Below, piece after piece: positions 51,151 to 59,222 of a stretch of DNA of 59,222 bases; the stretch's first letter is position 1, and every line of letters begins with the position of its first letter. The notes under the pieces were generated by a model, which did no database searches, was not told the DNA's origin, and worked only from the letters and a program-made list of their open reading frames with translations. Both the position numbers and the translations under genes were made by a program. This DNA is from Acidimicrobiia bacterium (GTDB taxonomy: Bacteria; Actinomycetota; Acidimicrobiia; Acidimicrobiales; Poriferisodalaceae), in assembly GCA_022827265.1 (NCBI GenBank), contig JAJDTF010000128.1, forward strand, positions 1 through 59,222, read 5' to 3'.

Positions 51151-52164
51151 GTGAAGGTGGACGGCGGCATCAGCACCGACGGCGGCTTCGACAACCTGAT
51201 GGAGTCGAGCCGCGAGCAGGAGGCGCTGGGCTACGACGGCCTGTGGGCGCCCGAGACCATCCACGACCCGTTCACGATGCTCCCGCTGATGGCGCACGCC
51301 ACGTCGTCGGTGGACCTCGGCACGAACATCGCGGTGGGCTTTGCCCGCAACCCGATGTCGCTCGCCTACAGCGCCAACGACATCCAGACGTTGTCGGAGG
51401 GCAGGTTCATCCTGGGTCTGGGCAGCCAGCTGCGCCCGCAGATCACACGGCGTTTCTCGATGGAGTGGTCCAAGCCGGCAGCTCGCATGCGCGAGATGAT
51501 CATGGCGATCAAGGCCATCTGGGACTGCTGGAACAACGGCGAGAAACTGAACTTCCGCGGCGACTTCTACGAGCACACCTTGATGACGCCGTTCTTCGAT
51601 CCCGGGCCCAATCCCTACGGCACGCCGCGACTGGCGCTGGCCGGCGTGGGCCCGCTCATGACCGCAGTGGCAGGCGAGACCTGCGACATCTTCCTCTGCC
51701 ACGGCTTCACCACCGAGAAATACCTGCGTGAAGCGACTGTCCCGGCAATCGAGCGGGGTGCTGCCCGAGCGGGCCGCGATCCCAGCGAGATCACCATCTC
51801 GGGAGAGTTGTTCATCGTGACCGGCAACACCGAAGAGGACATGGAGAAGGCGCGTCAGGCCACCAAGCAGCAAGTGGCCTTCTTCGGCCGCACGCCCGCG
51901 TACCGGACCGTGCTCGAATGCCACGGCTGGGGCGACATGCAGACCGAGCTGCATGCGATGTCCGAGGAGGGCCGTTGGGTCGAGATGGCGAACCTGGTCG
52001 ATGACGACATCCTCGATGCGTTCGCCGTGGTGGCCGAACCCGAACAGATCGCCACCGAACTGAAGCGCCGCTACGCCGACGTGGTCGACCGGGTCAGCTT
52101 CTACGCCCCCTACCAAGGCGACCGCCAGCGCTGGCAGGCCGTCTTCAACGACCTGAAGAGCTAG
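51151..52164 (+). CDS. LLM-class F420-dependent oxidoreductase, copy 1
   Basis: 337 aa from GTG 51151. Luciferase-like TIM barrel: KVDGGIS start typical of this subgroup, HATSSVDLGTNIAVGFARNP, LSEGRFILGLGSQ, MREMIMAIKAIWDCWNNGE and RLALAGVGPLMTAVAGETCD. These enzymes usually use F420, which suits an actinobacterium; FMN cannot be excluded. I chose the GTG giving the family-standard MKVDGG start; an ATG at 51139 is possible. The product is near-identical along most of its length to the gene that follows. Confidence 0.85.
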   Translation: MKVDGGISTDGGFDNLMESSREQEALGYDGLWAPETIHDPFTMLPLMAHATSSVDLGTNIAVGFARNPMSLAYSANDIQTLSEGRFILGLGSQLRPQITRRFSMEWSKPAARMREMIMAIKAIWDCWNNGEKLNFRGDFYEHTLMTPFFDPGPNPYGTPRLALAGVGPLMTAVAGETCDIFLCHGFTTEKYLREATVPAIERGAARAGRDPSEITISGELFIVTGNTEEDMEKARQATKQQVAFFGRTPAYRTVLECHGWGDMQTELHAMSEEGRWVEMANLVDDDILDAFAVVAEPEQIATELKRRYADVVDRVSFYAPYQGDRQRWQAVFNDLKS

Positions 52165-52213
52165 CGCCAGCTCACGCGGGCCGGTGCATCTGCGGGCCGC
52201 TATGGTCCCCGCC

Positions 52214-53227
52214 ATGAAGGTAGACGGCGGCCTCGGAGTCACAAGCGGATTCGACAACCTCATGGAGTCGAGCCGAGAACAGGAAGCGTTGGGTTACGAC
52301 GGCTTGTGGGTGCCAGAAACCAGCCACGATCCGTTCACGATGCTCCCGCTCATCGCACATGCGACCGAGACGGTGGACCTCGGCACGAACATCGCGGTGG
52401 GCTTTGCTCGCAACCCGATGACACTGGCCTACAGCGCCAACGACATCCAGACCCTGTCGGAAGGGCGGTTCATCCTGGGGTTGGGCAGCCAGATCCGTCC
52501 GCACATCACCCGGCGATTCTCGATGGAGTGGTCCAAGCCGGCGGCCCGCATGCGCGAGATGATCATGGCGATCAAGGCCATCTGGGACTGCTGGAACAAC
52601 GGCGAGAAGCTGAACTTCCGGGGTGACTTCTACGAACACACCTTGATGACGCCGTTCTTCGATCCCGGGCCGAATCCCTACGGCACGCCGCGGCTTGCGC
52701 TGGCGGGCGTCGGCCCGCTGATGACGGCTGTGGCGGGTGAGACCTGCGACATCTTCCTCTGCCACGGCTTCACCACCGAGAAGTACCTGCGTGAGGAGAC
52801 GATCCCGGCACTCGAGCGGGGTGCTGCCAGAGCCGGGCGTGACCCCAGCGAGATTACGATCTCGGGGCCGTCATTCATCGTCACCGGCAACACCGAAGAG
52901 GACATGGAGAAGGCGCGCCAGGCCACCAAGCAGCAAGTGGCGTTCTACGGCTCCACGCCTGCCTACCGGCCGGTCTTGGACTGCCATGGCTGGGGCGACA
53001 TGCAGACCGAGCTGAACGCCATGTCCAAGGAGGGCCGTTGGGTCGAGATGGCCAACCTGGTCGATGACGACATCCTCGATGCGTTCGCCGTAGTGGCCGA
53101 GCCCGAGCAGGTGGCCACCGAGCTGAAGCGCCGCTTCGACGACGTCGTCGACCGAGTCAGCTTCTACGCCCCCTACAAGGGCGACCGCTCCCGCTGGGAG
53201 ACGATCTTCAACGACCTGAAGAGCTAG
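52214..53227 (+). CDS. LLM-class F420-dependent oxidoreductase, copy 2
   Basis: 337 aa, exactly the length of copy 1, from ATG 52214. The same barrel motifs and the same tail (DRVSFYAPYKGDRSRWETIF versus PYQGDRQRWQAVF in copy 1). Differences are scattered (for example SGPSFIVTG versus SGELFIVTG), so the duplication is not brand-new. Even the upstream 13 bases (TATGGTCCCCGCC) match those before copy 1, meaning the duplicated unit included the start region. Confidence 0.85.
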   Translation: MKVDGGLGVTSGFDNLMESSREQEALGYDGLWVPETSHDPFTMLPLIAHATETVDLGTNIAVGFARNPMTLAYSANDIQTLSEGRFILGLGSQIRPHITRRFSMEWSKPAARMREMIMAIKAIWDCWNNGEKLNFRGDFYEHTLMTPFFDPGPNPYGTPRLALAGVGPLMTAVAGETCDIFLCHGFTTEKYLREETIPALERGAARAGRDPSEITISGPSFIVTGNTEEDMEKARQATKQQVAFYGSTPAYRPVLDCHGWGDMQTELNAMSKEGRWVEMANLVDDDILDAFAVVAEPEQVATELKRRFDDVVDRVSFYAPYKGDRSRWETIFNDLKS

Positions 53228-53260
53228 CACCCACTGCCTCACCAAAGGGTCGTTTCCGTG

Positions 53261-54136
53261 ATGGCACCCAGCTACCAACTGCACCACCTGTGCATCTACG
53301 AACGCCAGCCACGCGATGCCATGTGGAACTGGCTGCGCTGGTATCACGCCATACCCGCGTATTACTGGGAGGGTTACGCCGACATGCACCACACCGGCGA
53401 GGGAGGAGTCGATTACACCTTCCTGGCCTGCGGCAGCCCGTTCCAGATGCAACTCGAAGCGCCGCCGTACCAATTCGAGTATGAGCGGCGGTGGTTTGCC
53501 GAACACGGCTCAGGCATCAACCACATCTGCTGGATCGTTCCCAATGCCCTCGAGACCGTCGATCACCTGCAATCCGCCGGCGCCACCGTGGCCATGCCCT
53601 ATGAGGAGTTCGGCGGCACCTACAACGGCTTCGTGGCCATCGATACCGAGGGCCGCTGGGTCGAGATCATGGAATACGTTGGTGGCTTCAAGACTCCCGA
53701 CGTCGAGTTCCGTCCCGTCGGGCACGTCGGGTTGCAGACGCTCGGCGTCGTGCAACTGTGCCGAAACCTCGATGCACAGGTCGACTGGTATTGCGACGTG
53801 CTGGGCCAGCGCATCGTGCACGATGCGCGCAGTGACAACGACGGCGTCGTGTATCTGGCCGACCACACCTATGCGAGCCGGCCGTGCATAAGCGTGCTGG
53901 CGACTCCCGCACTGGGCGCGGAGCACGTGCTCATGGACCGCCATGGGCCAGTGATCTCGTCGGTGCTGTATCAGGCTGCCGACGTCGCGCAGGCCTACGC
54001 CGATGCCGTCGCCGCGGGCTTCGAAGAGATATCAGCACCAGCGCACGACGACCGCATCGGCAGTGTCACGGGTTACTTGCGCGAGCCGTCGGGGAACATC
54101 GTCCAGATCCGCGAGCGGTTCGAACTCGCTGCGTGA
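53261..54136 (+). CDS. Two-domain VOC (glyoxalase/dioxygenase superfamily) protein
   Basis: 291 aa from ATG 53261 (GTG 53258 alternative). The first VOC module runs from YQLHHLCIYE through INHICWIVPNALETVDHL to GRWVEIMEYVGGF, with His, His and Glu in metal-ligand positions; the second from VGHVGLQTLGVVQLCRN to GNIVQIRERFEL. The N-terminal aromatic-rich stretch (WNWLRWYHAIPAYYWEGY) is unusual. Reaction not predictable. It overlaps the next VOC gene as GTGA. Confidence 0.8.
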   Translation: MAPSYQLHHLCIYERQPRDAMWNWLRWYHAIPAYYWEGYADMHHTGEGGVDYTFLACGSPFQMQLEAPPYQFEYERRWFAEHGSGINHICWIVPNALETVDHLQSAGATVAMPYEEFGGTYNGFVAIDTEGRWVEIMEYVGGFKTPDVEFRPVGHVGLQTLGVVQLCRNLDAQVDWYCDVLGQRIVHDARSDNDGVVYLADHTYASRPCISVLATPALGAEHVLMDRHGPVISSVLYQAADVAQAYADAVAAGFEEISAPAHDDRIGSVTGYLREPSGNIVQIRERFELAA

Positions 54137-54603
54137 CGGTTCGCGGCATCCATCACGCCGGGCTCGTCGTCGACGATCTCGATGCGGCCGTGGAGTTCTA
54201 CTGCGCCCTGTGTGACATGGAGATCGTCGAGCGCGACCACTGGCAGGCGCCTGCGCCGCTGGAAGACCAAGCGGTGGGGCTGAGTGGTTCGTCGGCCGAC
54301 GGCGTGATGCTGCGCAGTTCAGGCTCATACCTTGAGCTGTGGCGATACACAGCACCAGCGCAGACCGGTCAGACCCCAGGGCAGTTGGATGCTCACGAAC
54401 TCGGATTGCGCCACCTCGCCATTGAAGTCACCGAGGTAACCGAAGCGCTCGACCGGGTGGTCGAGCTCGGAGGTAGACGGATGGGCGATCCCGTTCGCCT
54501 CGGTGCGGGCGGCGCCGAGGTCGTCTACTGCCGGGATCCCTTCGGCACGATCCTGGAACTGCTGTCGACTGGCACCGCACTCGCATCGATCGAGGACCTG
54601 TGA
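54133..54603 (+). CDS. Single-domain VOC protein
   Basis: 156 aa from GTG 54133. VRGIHHAGLVVDDLDAAVEF opens the module; LGLRHLAIEVTEVTEALDRV and VYCRDPFGTILELLSTG complete it, with His and Glu ligands (His in HHAGLVV, His in LRHLAIE, Glu in ILELLS). Similar to lactoylglutathione lyase/methylmalonyl-CoA epimerase-like proteins; the actual reaction is unknown. Coupled to the two-domain VOC gene. Confidence 0.85.
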   Translation: MTVRGIHHAGLVVDDLDAAVEFYCALCDMEIVERDHWQAPAPLEDQAVGLSGSSADGVMLRSSGSYLELWRYTAPAQTGQTPGQLDAHELGLRHLAIEVTEVTEALDRVVELGGRRMGDPVRLGAGGAEVVYCRDPFGTILELLSTGTALASIEDL

Positions 54604-54664
54604 GTCACCGCCCAATTCAGGATCTCGCCGCCCGGCGCCGGGACTGGCAATCCGAGGCCAACAA

Positions 54665-55870
54665 GTGAAGCGAAACGCCCCGTCGTTACTGCCATTCCAG
54701 ATCGTGATGGGTGTCACGACCGGGGCAATCGGAGCCATTGTGGCTGTCCTCGGCGAGTTGCGAGATGAACTCGGGTTTCGCGACACCAGCATCGGGATCA
54801 TCGTCGCGGCTGGATTCCTGGCATCGTTCCTCGCGCAGATCGTCCTCGCCCCATATGCAGATCGCGGGCACGGGCGTCGGATGGCAGTGGCGGGCATCGC
54901 ATTGAGCTCCGTTTCGCTCATCGTCATGGCGCTGGTCGATGCGGCGGGACTATGGGTGGCCTCGCGAGCGGCGCTGGGGTTTGCCGGTGGGCTGCTGCTG
55001 CCTGGACTGCGGCGCGCCGCGACCGTGCTCGATCCTCAGCGAGCCGGTGAGAACCTGGGACGGCTCATTGTCGGTGAGATCATCGGCTTTGTCATCGGGC
55101 CGATCTTTGCTGCGCTGCTCGCCGAAGCCGGTGGCATCCGCCTGCCATTCGTGGTGTTCGGTGTCGGCATGGCGGCTTTCTTGCCGTTCGTCGCACGCCT
55201 GCCCGCTGATCAGGGTCGTCAGATGCGCCGGGCTCGGCAATCGGCCGACTTGTTCGGATACCGCCGCCTGCAAGGGGCTCTGGTCCTGATCTTCGGCTAC
55301 TTCTTCCTCATCGGTGCGTTCGAAGCCGTCCTGCCGCTCATGGTGGTCGACCGGGGTGGCGGCGCTCTGGAGACCGGCATCGCATTCACGATCTTTGCCA
55401 TTCCCATCGCGTTCGTCAGCACCCGTGCCGGACGTACGGCGGATCGATTGGGCGCCGCGCGTGTCGCGACGATCGGTATGGGCATCTCAGCGCTGGTGTC
55501 GATCAGTTACGGACTCATTCCAGGCATCTGGCCACTCGTGGCGGTGATGACATTGGCCGGGATTGCGGACGGCTTCGGCTTCACTGCCGGCCAGGTTGCC
55601 GTGTCGCGCGCCGTTCCCGAGGAACGTCAAGCAGGGGCCCTCGGCCTGATGGGTGCAGCAGAAGTGCTCGGCGCAGGAATTGCAGCGATTCCCGCCGCCG
55701 CCATGCACGAAGCATGGGGAGCGGGCCCGACATGGATGGCCGCAGGTGCGGCAAGCTTGGTGTTACTGCTTGTCGGGCACCTGCGACTCCGCGGGACTGA
55801 GCCCGTGAGCCCACCGCATCGGCCTGTGGGCTGGACACCCACCGAGCTGAACCTCACGCCACCAGAGTGA
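54665..55870 (+). CDS. MFS transporter
   Basis: 401 aa from GTG 54665, 12 predicted helices. Loop 2-3 signature region is APYADRGHGRRMAVAGIAL; QIVMGVTTGAIGAIVAVLGE is helix 1; VSRAVPEERQAGALGLMGAA is a late conserved segment. Drug- or metabolite-efflux-like by general profile. It is the fifth gene of the APH-LLM-LLM-VOC-VOC-MFS run and may move the pathway substrate or product. Confidence 0.88.
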   Translation: MKRNAPSLLPFQIVMGVTTGAIGAIVAVLGELRDELGFRDTSIGIIVAAGFLASFLAQIVLAPYADRGHGRRMAVAGIALSSVSLIVMALVDAAGLWVASRAALGFAGGLLLPGLRRAATVLDPQRAGENLGRLIVGEIIGFVIGPIFAALLAEAGGIRLPFVVFGVGMAAFLPFVARLPADQGRQMRRARQSADLFGYRRLQGALVLIFGYFFLIGAFEAVLPLMVVDRGGGALETGIAFTIFAIPIAFVSTRAGRTADRLGAARVATIGMGISALVSISYGLIPGIWPLVAVMTLAGIADGFGFTAGQVAVSRAVPEERQAGALGLMGAAEVLGAGIAAIPAAAMHEAWGAGPTWMAAGAASLVLLLVGHLRLRGTEPVSPPHRPVGWTPTELNLTPPE

Positions 55871-55928
55871 CGTCAGCGCCTCAACCGCTCCGCCGCATCT
55901 CATCGACGGCCCCATGAGCCGAACTGGA

Positions 55929-56762
55929 TCAGTCGAACAGGCGCATCGGGTCACTCATGTCGTGGTAGCCGAGGTAGCCGCCGCCGACCGACGACGCGTC
56001 GTAGAGGGCGTAGCCGAGCAGCTCTTGGGCGCGGCGCGGCAGGCCGCGAGCGATCTCGGGGGGCACGTTGGTGTAGCTGTTCTCCACCGGGCGGAGCCAC
56101 CCGGCACAGAACCCGGTCGACAGCGCTCGGCGTCGACGGTCCGTCGTGAGGTTGGCCCCGCCCGCATGCAACAGGTCGCCTCGGAAGAACAACGCTGAGC
56201 CGGCCCGCATCGCTGCACAAGTGATCTCGTCGCTCGACGGCAGTCGACCCGGCTCCCAGCGGTGACTGCCCGGCACAACGAGCGTGCCCCCGATCTCGGG
56301 CGTGATATCGACGAGTGCCGCGATGCTGTTGACGATCATCGGCGCGCCAGGACGGGCGAAGTTCCAGGCATCATCGTCGCGATGCAACGGCTGCGCTGAT
56401 TCGCCGGGGCCGATGTCGATGACTTCGCCGTTGTTCAGGATCACGACAGGGCTGATCGGCCCAATGACCTGCTCCGCATAGCCGACGAGCCGCTCGTCGG
56501 TCATGATCCGCACGAACGTCGGTGCCTTGGTGACCAGCCCTTGCAGACGCTTGGTTCGCAAGCCAAGGAAGTCATCGGATGCCGCTGTTCCTGAATCGGT
56601 GCCGGCGTGGGCCGCTAGCCACGGCTCAAGCTCCGTATTGAACCGCTCCAGTGTCCAAGCAGGCAGCCAATCCTCAACGATCACGCCGCCATCCCGGTCG
56701 CTGACCTCGCAGATGTCCTCCAACGAGCAATCGCCTGGCAGTCGCGTCAGTTCAGCACCCAT
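55929..56762 (-). CDS. Phytanoyl-CoA dioxygenase (PhyH) family protein
   Basis: 277 aa. Fe(II)/2-oxoglutarate oxygenase fold: iron ligands His127 and Asp129 in SAQPLHRDDDAW and His199 in RGDLLHAGGANLT, with Arg near TTDRRRRAL for 2-oxoglutarate. GGTLVVPGSHRWEPGRLP is the conserved PhyH core. Bacterial members hydroxylate diverse small molecules; the substrate is not evident. Convergent with the MFS gene and divergent from the Ldh_2 gene. Confidence 0.9.
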   Translation of the reverse strand: MGAELTRLPGDCSLEDICEVSDRDGGVIVEDWLPAWTLERFNTELEPWLAAHAGTDSGTAASDDFLGLRTKRLQGLVTKAPTFVRIMTDERLVGYAEQVIGPISPVVILNNGEVIDIGPGESAQPLHRDDDAWNFARPGAPMIVNSIAALVDITPEIGGTLVVPGSHRWEPGRLPSSDEITCAAMRAGSALFFRGDLLHAGGANLTTDRRRRALSTGFCAGWLRPVENSYTNVPPEIARGLPRRAQELLGYALYDASSVGGGYLGYHDMSDPMRLFD

Positions 56763-56923
56763 GGAGGCTCGCAGCGTCGAGGTTGGTCACCATGGAAACG
56801 TCACGTCCGCCGTCGAATAGCGCCGGAGGCACTGTCCTCCAGTCGGCGAGTTCCGCCGACGCAGCCAGCGCCAACGCATGACAACGTAGATGATTCGTTG
56901 ATCGCGGTCGCCAAGGAGCTGCC

Positions 56924-58063
56924 ATGAACGACAACGCCGCCCAAGAGATACGTCGCCGCGAGGACCCGGACTTTCTCGAACACTGCTACCGCAGGGTGCT
57001 GCGGGAACTCGGATTCGCCGACGAGCACGCCGAAATCGTGGCGCGATGCGTTTCCGACGGGGACCGCAACGGAAAGCTCACCCAAGGCATGGGCGTCTTC
57101 GAGATACCGGTGCTCCTGGCGCGCACCGGGACGATGGATGTCGCCGCGAGACCTGAGATCGTCGATGAAGGACCCACCTGGGTCGTGATCGACGGCAACC
57201 GCTCGTCGGGCCAGTGGGCGCTGACGATGGCGATGGAGGCCGCCATCGCCAAGGCTCGCGAGCACGCCATCGCCATCGGCTTTGCCCGTGACTTCAACGA
57301 CGCCGGCGCCTTCGGCACCTATGTTCGCATGGCTGCCCGCCACGGCATGATGGCAATGGCCACCAACAACAGCCTGCCGCTGGTCTCGCCGTGGGGCGGG
57401 ATGCAGAACGTGCTGTCTGGGGCGCCGTTCGCTGCTGCCACGCCTGGCGGCGAGCAACCGCCGATCGTCACTGACATCCAGGCCATCGAGGTCCATGACG
57501 GCGACCTGAGCGAGGCGTACTTCGAGGGCCGAAGGCTCGGCGGTGACTACCTGGCCGACCCAGACACCGGCGAGCTCACCGACGATCCGGCGCCGTACTT
57601 CGAACGGATGGAGGAGTACGGCCGAATCTCTGATTGTCGGGCTCCAACGGTGTTCAGTTCGCCGCGGATGTATGCCTTCAACCTGTTCACCGAGATGCTC
57701 GCCGGCATCATCAATCCTGGCGCTCGCATGAGTCCCGAGATCGCCGGCCCGCCCTCGTACTGGCTGGAGCCTCGAGAGGAAGCACTCACCGGTGGCGCTT
57801 GCGTGATCGTGATCGACCCGTCGCATTGGATGGGCAACGACGCCGCCAGCCGTCGCTCCGACGTGCTGTTCAACCACGTCAAGAGCGCCAAGCGGCGTCC
57901 GGGTGTCGACGAGATCTACCTGCCCGGCGAGCGCGGCTGGCGCAACATCGAGGCCCAGGCGCGAGTCGAGATCATGCCGGCCCACTGGGAGTCATTTGTG
58001 CGCATCGTCGACAGCGTCGGGCTGGACATAGAGGCGCTACGGGCCGAGCACGGCGCGGACTAA
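56924..58063 (+). CDS. Ldh_2 (malate/L-lactate dehydrogenase type 2) family oxidoreductase, divergent
   Basis: 379 aa with a good AAGGAG before ATG 56924. Family architecture is recognisable (RMAARHGMMAMATNNSLPLV, LSGAPFAAATPGG, and a C-terminal EIYLPGERG as in AllD/ComC-type enzymes). The two histidines conserved in the family are missing: the SHG of the N-terminal motif is TQG (residue 54 Gln) and the active-site NSxHFG is RDFNDAGAFG (Asp126 where His is expected). It may have changed chemistry or be non-catalytic. A roughly 30-residue insert (YLADPDTGELTDDPAPYFER) is also unusual. Confidence 0.8.
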   Translation: MNDNAAQEIRRREDPDFLEHCYRRVLRELGFADEHAEIVARCVSDGDRNGKLTQGMGVFEIPVLLARTGTMDVAARPEIVDEGPTWVVIDGNRSSGQWALTMAMEAAIAKAREHAIAIGFARDFNDAGAFGTYVRMAARHGMMAMATNNSLPLVSPWGGMQNVLSGAPFAAATPGGEQPPIVTDIQAIEVHDGDLSEAYFEGRRLGGDYLADPDTGELTDDPAPYFERMEEYGRISDCRAPTVFSSPRMYAFNLFTEMLAGIINPGARMSPEIAGPPSYWLEPREEALTGGACVIVIDPSHWMGNDAASRRSDVLFNHVKSAKRRPGVDEIYLPGERGWRNIEAQARVEIMPAHWESFVRIVDSVGLDIEALRAEHGAD

Positions 58064-58117
58064 GGCCTCAATCTGTCGCGCCTGGAGCGAGCGCGATGCG
58101 CTGCCCGGTGCCCAGTC

Positions 58118-59068
58118 TCAGTCGCGGTACTCCACGCCGGGCAACACGCACATCATCTCGTAGACCAGGTTGGCCGCCGTAAGCGACGTCAGTCCGGTGC
58201 TGTCATAGATCGGCGCCACCTCGACGAGGTCGAAGCCGACGATGTCGAGCCCCCTGCAACCGCGAATGATTTCGAGCGCCTGAGGAACTGTCAGGCCTGC
58301 CACTTCGGGCGTGCCGGTGCCCGGCGCGAAGGCGGGGTCGAGCCCGTCGATGTCGAAGCTGATGTACACCGGTCCACCACCAACCTGATCTCGCACTTCG
58401 TTCATGAGCGGCACGAGGCTGCGATTCCAGCAGTCCTCCACCTGGACCACCCGGAAGCCCTGCGAGCGGGACCAGTCAAAATCATCGGCGGCGTAACCCG
58501 TGCCGCGCATGCCGATCTGCACCACCCGCTTGCAATCGAGCAGGCCTTCCTCGACGGCGCGCCGGAAGGGCGTGCCGTGTGCTATCGATTCGCCGAACAT
58601 GTGCTCATTGATGTCGGTGTGGGCGTCAATGTGGACGAGTCCGACCGGGCCGTGCTTTGCGGCCATCGCGCGCAGGATCGGCAGCACAATGGTGTGGTCG
58701 CCCCCCAATGTCGCCGTGATCACACCGTGACTGAGCAACGAGCGATAGTGCGCAGTGATCCGGTCGACCGCATCGGCGAGGTTGTACGGGTTGGTTGCCA
58801 CGTCGCCGGTGTCATCGATGCGGAGGCTGTCGAACGGCGCGGCCCGCGTGGCCATGTTGTACGGGCGCAAGAGCACCGACTCGTCGCGGATGCCTCTCGG
58901 CCCGAATCTCGCGCCTGGCCGGTTCGACGTGCCGATGTCGAAGGGAACACCCACCACGGCAACATCCAGCTCAGCGGGATCGTGAGCTGCGGGCAGCCTC
59001 ATGAATGTTGCGATGCCCGCGAATCGAGGCATCTCGTTGCCGCCCAACGGTTGCGGGTTGTCTGCCAT
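58118..59068 (-). CDS. Agmatinase/ureohydrolase family protein
   Basis: 316 aa binuclear-manganese ureohydrolase. Metal ligands: His125 in GGDHTI, Asp148, His150 and Asp152 in IDAHTDI, Asp239 and Asp241 in SFDIDGLDPAFAPG. NRPGARFGPRGIRDESVLLR is the family entry motif. AGAGGGG precedes ATG 59068. The sequence fits SpeB-like enzymes, but guanidinobutyrase and related amidinohydrolases share these motifs, so the substrate (agmatine or other guanidino compound) is open. Confidence 0.9.
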   Translation of the reverse strand: MADNPQPLGGNEMPRFAGIATFMRLPAAHDPAELDVAVVGVPFDIGTSNRPGARFGPRGIRDESVLLRPYNMATRAAPFDSLRIDDTGDVATNPYNLADAVDRITAHYRSLLSHGVITATLGGDHTIVLPILRAMAAKHGPVGLVHIDAHTDINEHMFGESIAHGTPFRRAVEEGLLDCKRVVQIGMRGTGYAADDFDWSRSQGFRVVQVEDCWNRSLVPLMNEVRDQVGGGPVYISFDIDGLDPAFAPGTGTPEVAGLTVPQALEIIRGCRGLDIVGFDLVEVAPIYDSTGLTSLTAANLVYEMMCVLPGVEYRD

Positions 59069-59222
59069 CTGTACCCCTCTAAGCCCGGATTCACCGGTTT
59101 GTTTGGGGTGTGGGGGTTGTCGCGTCCACCGGAAAGGCCTCCTGACGTGGCATTTTGCCGTTGATTGCTGTTCGGCGTGATGCCAGGCCGGGAGGCACTT
59201 TCTGTGAGGACGATAACGCAGG

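Overview
The window is about 59 kb of GC-rich bacterial chromosome with strongly GC-biased third codon positions, frequent GTG/TTG starts and many 1-4 base stop/start overlaps. The gene set points to an actinobacterium: a class II (B12-dependent) ribonucleotide reductase, an actinobacterial-type ferrochelatase with C-terminal cysteines, F420-type LLM oxidoreductases, DUF3039, a BldD-like XRE regulator and a BldC/excisionase-like regulator. My best guess is a lineage near class Acidimicrobiia; this is inferred from gene content only.

Layout. 1-5459 (minus): a peptide/oligopeptide-type ABC transporter with two permeases (one cut by the window edge) and two tandem paralogous lipoprotein binding proteins. 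5609-6947: a CAU tRNA (probably Ile2), an unknown gene coupled to a PIN-domain nuclease, and tRNA-Asn. 6953-13020 (minus): dnaG, a frameshifted retropepsin-like gene with its small coupled partner, a pyruvate phosphate dikinase-like protein without its ATP-grasp half, and glyS. 13177-21555: small membrane protein, recO, uppS, a DinG-type helicase, then era, a CNNM/CorC-like protein, ybeY, phoH and DUF3039. 21681-24140: an unusual single frame joining an MFS transporter to coproporphyrin ferrochelatase. 24163-32290: nrdJ, a RibD-C-type reductase, lexA with a candidate SOS box, nudC, cysS, a CPBP membrane protease-like protein and a small HTH regulator. 32498-37664: an eight-gene tad/flp pilus operon. 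37670-41251 (minus): hrcA-dnaJ-BldD-like-hemW. 41325-43958: a decayed patch with a helicase fragment spliced to a Cys/His-rich gene fragment. 43959-49867: holA, rpsT, lepA, comEC, comEA. 49991-59068: accessory catabolic genes (phosphotransferase-like kinase, two near-identical LLM oxidoreductases, two VOC proteins, an MFS transporter, PhyH dioxygenase, divergent Ldh_2 oxidoreductase, agmatinase-family hydrolase).

Two repeat families stand out. R1 is a gap-free 64-base element present three times (1330-1393, 13099-13162, 45276-45339), each time in the same orientation ahead of a gene start (permease, glyS, lepA). R2 is a roughly 93-base element present twice (17340-17433, 47190-47282), each time between convergent genes, with an outer stem in which an extra base on one arm is matched by an extra base on the other. 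The most unusual protein-level observations are the MFS-ferrochelatase fusion, the ATP-grasp-less PPDK-like protein, an Ldh_2 protein lacking both conserved histidines, a ComEC whose beta-lactamase-like domain has lost its metal ligands, and a BldD-like protein reduced to its DNA-binding domain.
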